A DNA stretch of 64,000 bases from Elgaria multicarinata webbii. Taxonomy: Eukaryota; Chordata; Lepidosauria; Squamata; Anguidae. Below, one piece after another: positions 61,401-64,000 of the stretch. Below the pieces are notes generated by a model. It was not told where the DNA came from and made no database searches. It saw only the letters and a list, made by a program, of their open reading frames with translations. Numbering within the stretch: position 1 is the first letter of the stretch; each line of letters opens with the position of its first letter. Both the position numbers and the translations under genes were made by a program. Location of the stretch: the NCBI RefSeq assembly GCF_023053635.1, contig NC_086188.1, forward strand, positions 880,501 to 944,500. Direction: 5' to 3'.

Positions 61401-62798
61401 TTCCAGGAAGTGTTGAACAAGGAGGATGGTGGGGGGCTGAGAAACCCTCTGGTTTCTTCTACAGCTTTTGTGTTCACCAGTCCTGATCTTAATGGCTCTT
61501 GCAGTCATTCCCACATATAGGCCCTTGTAAAAAGTTGCAGTTAAAGAAGCCTCGATATAGGTAATTGTACATTGTCTCTCTACAGTTGAGCTTTCCCCAT
61601 GGATGGTTCTGTATATGCTCTTGGTGGATTTGAACATCTTATGCTGGAAACATAACTCCGCACCTGTTCGGAGAAGTGAAAGGTTATTATGAGTAGATGA
61701 TGCTCTTTTGTCCAGCTACCCAGTTCTAGCTGGATGGGCCAGTGTGTTTTCTCCTCTTTAATCTTGCCAATCTTACACAGGCATCACTTACGCCAGTAAA
61801 ATCTGGGGAAAATAAAGATGAGGAGAAGCCAAAACCAAAGGACCGCATCACATCTTGCCTTCTAGAGAACTGGAACAAAGGCGAAGGGCTGGGTTATGAG
61901 GGCATCGGCTTGGGCATTGGGTTAAGAGGAGCCATCCGATTACCATCTTTCAAGGTAAGCCCAGCATCTTCTGCTTTCCTGTGGTACTCTAAAAGGATTT
62001 TGTTAAAGTACAATGGAAGTTTTAATACCTCTACTCTTCCAGATTTTCTGCCCAAAAAACTATCCTTTAGCTCTACGAACTGTATAAAAATGATGAAAGA
62101 ATGACCCAGTATTGGCTCTTCACACCACTGAAGCTGTTACTGGCCAATTTCCTTCATTGTAGCAGTATAACAGGGTGTAGCACAGTGAATGGTTGCCTCT
62201 CACCCCTCTGTGTTTAAACAGGGCACTGGAAGTCTTGAAAGTCGGGTAACGTGCTTGTTTTTGTTTGAGAGAAGCATGCAAACATGTAAACTGTTTGGAG
62301 ATCTATAGAAAACAGTTTAAACTTTGTTGACCTTGATAACATCCATGATTCTGTCATTCATCAGAAGCCCTTTAACAGATTTAAGAAAAGAGGTGATAAA
62401 GGGTTTATGGTTACTGTCTTGTTTTGTCTTTCTTGATGCACTTTCATGTATTTAGATTTTGGTGCTGGCTTCAGTGGATGATTGAAGTCCATTAAGGTTG
62501 AATTGTTTGTTAAATTAATTGAATTGGCATTAAATTACAAGTTAGAGTAAAATTGCTTTGACAAATATAATAAGGAGGAAAACAAACCTATTTTGGTGCT
62601 CTTTTAAGTAGCTGGCATCTTTCTGTTTTTTTAGGTTGTTGCCTATGGGTGGCGGAATATACCTCTCCAAATAACTCTCCCTAAATAGGTTCACTCTGTC
62701 CTTTCTGCAGGTAAAGAGAAAGGAACCGCCTGAAGCTGCCTCAGCTGGAGACCAGAAGAGAATCCGTCCCTCTGCCTCCGTAGACGACGAAGAGGAAG
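28364..62798 (+). CDS. SETD1B: SETD1B, SET domain-containing protein 1B, first nine coding exons
   Basis: SETD1B is the catalytic subunit of SET1B/COMPASS, which methylates histone H3 Lys4 in the nucleus. Exons are 28364-28439, 28652-28806, 29270-29368, 29772-30042, 35166-35278, 38446-39624, 59409-60170, 61781-61954 and 62711-62798, together 972 codons plus one base. Phases join throughout. In order: a short N-terminal stretch; the DPR motif (89-91), known as the WDR82 contact in SETD1 proteins; the RRM (about 111-200) starting [20 protein letters not shown]; a Ser/Thr/Pro-rich region with repeated TPFSxDxAxSSxR units (exon 6); [18 protein letters not shown]; the proline-rich stretch of exon 7; [20 protein letters not shown]; and the start of the acidic region. 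N-SET, SET and post-SET lie beyond the window. SETD1A is less likely because the RRM flanks and exon 6-8 text follow SETD1B. Intron 6 (about 19.8 kb) carries a DIRS element. Confidence 0.96.
28652..28806 (+). CDS. SETD1B: SETD1B exon 2
   Basis: Acceptor CATCTCCCAG, donor GTAAGT. It encodes [20 protein letters not shown], then [20 protein letters not shown] and [11 protein letters not shown], matching the conserved start of SETD1B. Confidence 0.95.
29270..29368 (+). CDS. SETD1B: SETD1B exon 3 (DPR motif)
   Basis: Acceptor CCTTCTCAG, donor GTACAT (non-consensus after GTA). 33 codons, [19 protein letters not shown] to LSVPKFK. The DPR triplet is the known WDR82-binding motif of SETD1 proteins. 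Confidence 0.93.
29772..30042 (+). CDS. SETD1B: SETD1B exon 4 (RRM domain)
   Basis: Acceptor AATCTTCAG, donor GTGGGA. It encodes almost the whole RNA-recognition motif: [14 protein letters not shown], then [20 protein letters not shown] and [20 protein letters not shown]. It ends in phase 1 in LDTKG. Confidence 0.96.
31215..31338. repeat. Short inverted-repeat element (hAT-like MITE)
   Basis: GGAACCTGTGGCTCTCAAGA, TTGTTGGACTCCAACTCCCA and right arm TGATGGGAGTTGGACTTC. Confidence 0.6.
32285..32510 (+). repeat. MIR/CORE-SINE-like copy
   Basis: CTAAGCTTCAGTCCCTCAAC, CTGTGATACGGAGACAATAA and TTCCAGGGCTCATGTATGGA follow the MIR core in order. A tRNA-like head (GTAGCAGAGTGGCAAAGAGA) precedes it. 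Confidence 0.6.
32635..32930 (-). repeat. CR1-family LINE fragment
   Basis: CTGGGTCAGACCAAGGGTCC, ATCTAGTCCAGCATTCTTTT, CAGGCTTACTGCTTCTGATC and GGAATTTATCCAACCCCCTT: the 3' part of a LINE read backwards. Confidence 0.65.
32955..33665 (-). repeat. CR1-family LINE, longer copy with RT C-terminal remnant
   Basis: The same opening as the previous copy, then TTGTGGTAGTGAATTCTATA and TGTCATGTCCCCCCTCATTC. The minus strand keeps a frame with [20 protein letters not shown], the CR1 C-terminal motif. A CT-rich microsatellite (33377-33410) interrupts it. It lies beside the previous fragment in the same orientation. Confidence 0.7.
33955..34052. repeat. Short palindromic interspersed repeat
   Basis: GCAGCCTGATCTTATTTGTG at one end and GCATAGGATTGCAGCCTGAG at the other, with AGTAAATCCTATTGATTTTA between. 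Confidence 0.55.
34515..34650 (+). repeat. Sauria-type SINE, 3' part
   Basis: CACCATAACCTAACTTACAG, AGTTGTTGTGAGAATAAAGT and CAGCTTGGAGGAGTGGTGGA follow the SINE body in order, without the tRNA-like head. Confidence 0.55.
34684..34880 (-). repeat. CR1-family LINE fragment
   Basis: GATCAGACTGAGGGTCCATC, TCTAGTCCGGCACTCTGTTC, CCCCAGCAACTGGTGCACAC and CAGGCTTACTGCCTCAAATG. Confidence 0.65.
34986..35115. repeat. Short inverted-repeat element (hAT-like MITE)
   Basis: Left arm GCAGAGGTGGGCAACTCCAG and GGACTGCAACTCCCATTAGC; right arm TGATGGGAATTGTGGTCCAA and CTGGAGGGCACCAGG. It sits 50 nt before SETD1B exon 5. Confidence 0.65.
35166..35278 (+). CDS. SETD1B: SETD1B exon 5
   Basis: Acceptor TTTGTCCAG, donor GTATCT. 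It encodes [38 protein letters not shown]. Human has [20 protein letters not shown] at this point. Confidence 0.93.
35695..35850. repeat. Short palindromic interspersed repeats, pair
   Basis: GCAATCCCATACACATTTAC and GTAAGTGGGTATAGTATTGC mark two related copies around a short spacer. Confidence 0.45.
36340..36641. mobile_element. MITE with 30-bp inverted ends
   Basis: The left end TGGCTGCATTCAGATAATCT is mirrored by the right end, whose complement reads TGGCTGCATTCAGAACATCC. A second inverted pair inside reads GCAAACTATGGTTTAA and AAACCATAGTTTGC. No clear target duplication. It lies in SETD1B intron 5. Confidence 0.65.
37816..37990. repeat. (ATT)n tract followed by truncated MITE
   Basis: ATT units at 37816-37842 lead into a short LINE-like tail, then CCATCTCCAACCTGTTGTCC, GGTATTTTGGACTACCAGCA and GAGCTGATGGGAG of the common MITE. 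Confidence 0.5.
38446..39624 (+). CDS. SETD1B: SETD1B exon 6 (Ser/Thr/Pro-rich)
   Basis: Acceptor TTTTTTCGCAG, donor GTATGT; 393 codons (residues 239-631). It opens [20 protein letters not shown] and carries repeats such as [17 protein letters not shown] and [16 protein letters not shown], then [35 protein letters not shown] and [20 protein letters not shown]. Mostly predicted disordered by composition. Confidence 0.95.
40120..40375 (+). repeat. LINE 3' end (L2/CR1-like)
   Basis: An AT-rich 3' UTR ends TTTTGTAAGCTGCCTTGAGT and AGAAAGGTGGTATATAAATT. Confidence 0.55.
40517..40704. mobile_element. Palindromic MITE with about 50-bp arms
   Basis: Left arm CCAGAGTATGGGTTGTTGTT, GAATCATGGGTTGTTGTG, TGTGTGAACCC; the complement of the right arm reads CCAGAGTATGGGCTGTAATT, GAATCATGGGTTGTTGTATT, GTGTGAACCC. 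Only a handful of mismatches. Confidence 0.75.
40742..41590. mobile_element. hAT-like non-autonomous transposon with perfect target duplication
   Basis: Termini are CAGGGCTGGTGCTA and the inverted GGCACCAGCCCTG; CAGGG ends are typical of hAT elements. The octamer GGAATTTG flanks both sides (40734-40741 and 41591-41598), the 8-bp duplication expected of hAT. GCCTAGGGC sequence recurs inside both ends. No transposase frame was found in the 849 bp. Confidence 0.85.
42895..43400 (+). repeat. LINE 3' end with C-terminal coding trace (L2/CR1-like)
   Basis: The coding trace includes GGCTGTGGAACGAGCTCCCC (LWNELP) and CGCCAGCTGAAGACCTTTTT (RQLKTFLF), the usual end of the LINE reverse-transcriptase frame. 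A long AT-rich 3' UTR, GAACCGCCCAGAGAGCTTCG, TTGGGCAGTATAAAAATGTA and (AATA)n follow. Confidence 0.75.
43554..43693. mobile_element. Harbinger-like MITE flanked by TAA
   Basis: Left arm GGCCACAGCTAGACCTTAGG and TTTATCCTGGGATCATCCAG; the complement of the right arm reads GGTCATAGCTAGACCTAAGG and TTTATCCCTGGATCATCCAG. Both sides are flanked by TAA, the TWA target duplication of PIF/Harbinger elements. 140 bp, no coding capacity. Confidence 0.75.
44421..44462. repeat. 21-nt exact tandem duplication
   Basis: AGAGAATAGCATGTCATATT plus T occurs twice without a mismatch, head to tail. Confidence 0.9.
44594..44613. repeat. (TA)n microsatellite
   Basis: About ten TA units. Confidence 0.85.
44870..45015 (-). 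repeat. LINE 3' tail, antisense
   Basis: ATATTTATTTGTTACCCGCC, TCTGGATCGAGGCGGGGTAC and then an A-rich, TAAAACATTAAAAAC-type run. Confidence 0.55.
45391..45546 (+). repeat. DIRS left inverted terminal repeat
   Basis: Starts TTCTTCTTCGTGGTCTCTAT. Bases 45414-45546 are the exact reverse complement of 50810-50942. The outermost 23 nt match the other end only with small gaps. Confidence 0.9.
45547..45742 (+). other. DIRS 5' untranslated stretch
   Basis: AT-rich leader between the left terminal repeat and the gag-like region, with no recognised motif. Confidence 0.6.
45743..47642 (+). CDS. DIRS gag-like region
   Basis: The start shows a Cys/His cluster ([24 protein letters not shown]) characteristic of DIRS Gag N-termini. 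Basic and Ser/Pro-rich stretches follow, then a region with [20 protein letters not shown] and MPFDGEGLF, the conserved Gag text of vertebrate DIRS elements, and a Gln-rich tail. Gag would package the RNA in cytoplasmic particles (family knowledge). Given here only as one region of a fossil-class element. Confidence 0.8.
47635..49551 (+). CDS. DIRS reverse transcriptase / RNase H / methyltransferase-like frame
   Basis: An open frame of 638 codons. Reverse transcriptase runs from [20 protein letters not shown] to the YLDD box ([10 protein letters not shown]) and [10 protein letters not shown]. RNase H follows, with [12 protein letters not shown] and [15 protein letters not shown] to [10 protein letters not shown]. 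The last part ([42 protein letters not shown]) matches the Dam-like methyltransferase domain typical of DIRS. It follows the gag-like region closely. Confidence 0.93.
   Translation: MFDSSAPDPPPFADRLAPHYHLWESITTDSWVLTIINSGYAIEFDALPPFSGVKVTTPSPPLLLEVQTLLSKGAISSVPAEELNQGFFSRYFTVPKKDGGLRPIMDLRQLNKFITPRKFRMTTVTSILQLLQKGVWFAVVDLKDAYFHISIRKSHQAYLRFSIGTSQYQFTVLPFGLATAPRVFTKVMAVVCAHLRQKGIYVYPYLDDWLLVADNSEALQLDILTTLNLLDSLGLWVNHEKSILTPQQRLDFIGVTLSSRDGRAYLPSTRANTLQQLAIDTESRRKVSAWTIQRLLGLMAATTAVIRFARLRMRILQAWFLRTFDLRHNARRTYLSIPKQVRASLRWWFSMSTLLEGVPFQQDAPSVTITTDASLEGWGAHCSSLTSQGRWPRSQREHHINHLELLAVENAVKAFAQMIEGKNVLIATDNTTVVAYINRQGGTRSHPLNRSALRIWNWCIKRRTYLTAIHVAGKENVIADSLSRSFHVDHEWELDVEVRESLFRYWGRPVVDVFATENNAICAKYCSRAGRGEQSLGDAFTRTWRGNLLYMFPPFPLLTRVIAKIQMDNSNCILITPWWPRQTWFVHALRLSRGDYIRLPSTPKLLSRHQGRVRHADLSTLKMTAWRITTTPPLELEL
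49540..50555 (+). CDS. DIRS tyrosine recombinase region
   Basis: The last roughly 330 codons of a frame that is open from 47700 and overlaps the RT frame. It shows [20 protein letters not shown] (core-binding part), [13 protein letters not shown] (catalytic Arg), [14 protein letters not shown] (HxxR) and FVKHYSLD (candidate Tyr), as in DIRS/phage-integrase family recombinases. It would insert the circular DNA copy. The upstream part of the same frame shows no domain and is mostly the shadow of RT. Confidence 0.9.
50598..50690 (+). repeat. DIRS internal complementary region
   Basis: The left half (to about 50631) is the reverse complement of the element's left end. The right half (from ATGCAGGTTGCTTACCTG) is the reverse complement of its right end. 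Together they spell the head-to-tail junction, the template DIRS elements are thought to use to complete a circle. Confidence 0.9.
50810..50993 (+). repeat. DIRS right inverted terminal repeat
   Basis: Begins ACTGAGGTAAGGGCGGGAAC. Bases 50810-50942 are the exact complement of the left repeat. An extra terminal stretch of about 27 nt (TACAGTTACAGGTAAGCAAC and CTGCAT) is absent from the left end, an asymmetry known from DIRS elements. Confidence 0.88.
54370..54460 (+). repeat. LINE 3' tail with (AATA)n
   Basis: TACTCTGTACAGCACCATGT, GATGGTGCTATATAAATAAA and six or so AATA units. Confidence 0.6.
55620..55830 (+). repeat. Sauria-type tRNA SINE, sense copy
   Basis: GTAATGGATTGCATGTTGGA (worn tRNA-like head), GACCTTGGGACAGTAATACC, CTCAGCCTAACCTACCTCAT and CACTTTGAACTCCTTGGAGG in the order of the SINE consensus as I know it. 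Confidence 0.7.
56245..56430 (-). repeat. tRNA-Ala-derived SINE, antisense copy
   Basis: Plus strand: GGGAGCTGCCTTATACTGAG, CATTGGTCCATCTAGCCC, CTGGCAGCAGCGGCTCTCCA. It ends with TGCATGCAGA-like and CTCTACCACTGAGCTATTGC, which inverted gives a pol III A box and B box of a tRNA-Ala-like head. Confidence 0.7.
57406..57534. mobile_element. hAT-like MITE, best-preserved copy
   Basis: Left arm GGGCAACTTGTGGCCCTCCA, GATGTTGTTGGACTGTAACT, CCCATCA; the complement of the right arm reads GGGCAACTTGTGGCCCTCCA, GATATTGTTGGATTGCAACT, CCCATCA. Arms about 47 bp with few mismatches. Confidence 0.75.
58749..58797. repeat. Perfect 21-bp inverted repeat (hairpin) with 7-nt loop
   Basis: Arm GGGGGACTATTGCTCAGCCC plus T, loop GTGCCAT, then the exact reverse complement. 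No mismatch by eye. Confidence 0.92.
59047..59157. repeat. Short inverted-repeat element (hAT-like MITE), degraded
   Basis: CAGCCTTCCCCAGCCTGGTG, TCCTCCAGATGTCTTACACT, GATGGGAGATTCTGGCTGCC and TTTGGGGAAGGCTATGG. Confidence 0.55.
59409..60170 (+). CDS. SETD1B: SETD1B exon 7 (proline-rich)
   Basis: Acceptor TTCCTTACAG, donor GTAGGA; 254 codons (632-885). It starts [20 protein letters not shown] and has a long Pro run around [20 protein letters not shown]. It then reads [20 protein letters not shown] and [20 protein letters not shown], a conserved helical segment. Confidence 0.95.
60330..61690 (-). mobile_element. Penelope-like retroelement, 3' remnant with GIY-YIG region
   Basis: The minus strand carries [20 protein letters not shown] and [24 protein letters not shown], the GIY-YIG-type endonuclease region that ends Penelope-like (Neptune-type) proteins, followed by an AT-rich non-coding tail. 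The reverse transcriptase is absent. It is a broken fossil with a few breaks, lying in SETD1B intron 7 antisense to the gene. Boundaries are approximate. Confidence 0.7.
61781..61954 (+). CDS. SETD1B: SETD1B exon 8
   Basis: Acceptor TCTTACACAG, donor GTAAGC; 58 codons. [20 protein letters not shown] to [16 protein letters not shown], nearly identical to other SETD1B proteins. Confidence 0.95.
62711..62798 (+). CDS. SETD1B: SETD1B exon 9 (last in window)
   Basis: Acceptor CTTTCTGCAG, donor GTTGGC (weak match). [29 protein letters not shown]; ends in phase 1 where the acidic region begins. A palindromic repeat starts about 40 nt after the donor. Confidence 0.9.
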
Positions 62799-62839
62799 GT
62801 TGGCCAGCCATTGCTTTTTCCGCCAATGCAGTGGATTGG

Positions 62840-62959
62840 ATCCAGACTTAGTCACACTTAGAGTAGACCTATTGAAATCAATGGGACTTAAGTTTGTTAT
62901 GACTATCTAAAGTCCCATTGACATCAGTGGTTCTACTCTAAAGATGACTAAGTCTGGAT
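62840..62959. repeat. Palindromic MITE next to SETD1B exon 9
   Basis: ATCCAGACTTAGTCACACTT and AGAGTAGACCTATTGAAATC on the left; the complement of the right arm reads AATCCAGACTTAGTCATCTT and TAGAGTAGAACCACTGATGT. Arms about 50 bp with scattered mismatches. Confidence 0.8.
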
Positions 62960-63773
62960 TTAAAACTACATCGTCTTCTAATCTTCACACTGATGTCAAT
63001 CTGGACATGCCACTGACAATTTGAGAGTTCCAACTTTTAGTCCTAATTTTTACAATTTAGCATCACTTTAAGGATCACTTTGTTACACAGATAGGACTTG
63101 GTGTTAAATTTTGCAATTCAGATATGCACTGTTCCATTAAGTAACATCTAAAATCGTAGAAAAAATATTTCTGTATCATGGAAAGAACAAGTTGTTCAAT
63201 ATTATAACTGGTTTAATGCTATTCCACTTAGAAATGAAAGAACCCCAAGTCTCATTAAAAATCTAATTTAGTACTTTTCTGTCTTGGAACTCTTTGGAGA
63301 AGTACAAAAAATAATAGTTTGATGTACTGCACTTTATTTATCTAAAGACTTAAAGGTGTTTGGTAATCCCATTTCTCTCAACCATTATTCCAGCAGCAGT
63401 TAATAATGTGCTTTTGACAATTGCTGAAAACTCACTTGTTTATGCTGGCTTTTCCCAACCATTAACATATCTAAATGCTGTTACACTTTTGTTGTGAACC
63501 ATTATGGGATTGAAATGTTGCTTCTTGATGTGGAATATGTGGGACTAAAAATGCAGAGGTTCCCAGAGCTCAGCTTGCGAAGGGAGAGATGTTTTCCCGT
63601 TCCTCAATATGTCAGAAATGGTGTCTTAAAAATAAAATCTTGCATGAAGTGCGTAAAGTCCAGAGATACAGCCCACAGGCAGGCACATAAGTCTGTAATC
63701 CCAGCACTGTCACATTCTGATGTGACCAAGAAACCAAACCCAAAGGTTGGGGCTGTGCAGATCAATGGCAAGT

Positions 63774-63775
<2 letters not shown>

Positions 63776-63812
<37 letters not shown>

Positions 63813-63832
63813 TGTGTGTGTGTGTTTGTTTA
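63776..63832. repeat. (GT)n microsatellite
   Basis: About 25 GT units with one T-rich interruption. Confidence 0.9.
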
Positions 63833-64000
63833 TATAAGAACAAGATAGAAGATTTGAGTCTCATTGCCTGATTTAGTCCAAAAAAGGCACAATTTAAATC
63901 CCTACACTGACTTCCTGTCTGTTCCTGGCTCCTTCATTGACTTCTTGTTCTTACTGTCAAAGCCCTTTGTGACCTTGCACCCCCATGATCCTTCTGCTCT

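Larger units (their letters stand above)
62799..64000. other. SETD1B intron 9 (continues beyond window)
   Basis: AT-rich intron with a palindromic repeat at its start and a long GT microsatellite near 63.8 kb. No further SETD1B exon is recognised before the edge. Confidence 0.7.

Noticed and set aside
1-64000. CRISPR arrays, bacterial operons, replication origins
   Set aside because: Spliced vertebrate genes throughout; tandem repeats found are microsatellites or short duplications without spacer structure.

Overview
The window is nuclear DNA of a vertebrate, most likely a squamate reptile (a lizard). Two things point there. The coding exons match sauropsid TMEM120B, RHOF and SETD1B, and the N-terminus of SETD1B resembles the bird form as I recall it. 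The interspersed repeats are of lizard type: Sauria-like tRNA SINEs, CR1 and L2-like LINE tails ending in (AATA)n, many short hAT and Harbinger-like inverted-repeat elements, a Penelope-like remnant and a DIRS retrotransposon. I cannot name the species.

Layout. At 246-5113 (+) lie the last seven exons of TMEM120B, an ER/nuclear-envelope membrane protein; its 5' half is left of the window. At 7759-15602 (-) is a complete five-exon RHOF, a Rho-family GTPase, running tail-to-tail toward TMEM120B. From 15.6 to 28.4 kb there is no recognised protein gene. This stretch holds repeats, an unassigned GC-rich block at 24.2-25.8 kb and a promoter-like region with four CCAAT boxes at 27.3-27.6 kb. From 28364 (+) to the right edge are the first nine coding exons of SETD1B, the H3K4 methyltransferase subunit of SET1B/COMPASS (972 codons here). 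The N-SET and SET domains lie beyond the window. Gene order and orientation match human 12q24.31 (TMEM120B > < RHOF, SETD1B >).

The main accessory feature sits in the ~19.8 kb intron 6 of SETD1B: a DIRS-type tyrosine-recombinase retrotransposon (45391-50993) in the same orientation as the host gene. It has inverted terminal repeats sharing an identical 133-nt block, a two-part internal complementary region, a gag-like region, an RT/RNase H/methyltransferase-like frame and a tyrosine recombinase in an overlapping frame. It looks whole or nearly so and young. Other items are an 849-bp hAT-like element with a perfect 8-bp target duplication, a Harbinger-like MITE flanked by TAA, a Penelope-like remnant with a GIY-YIG region in intron 7, and a 21-bp perfect hairpin in intron 6.

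Exon boundaries were read by eye from GT/AG sites, reading-frame continuity and remembered protein families. All exon phases of the three genes add up without a break. Repeat boundaries are approximate except where terminal repeats or target duplications fix them.
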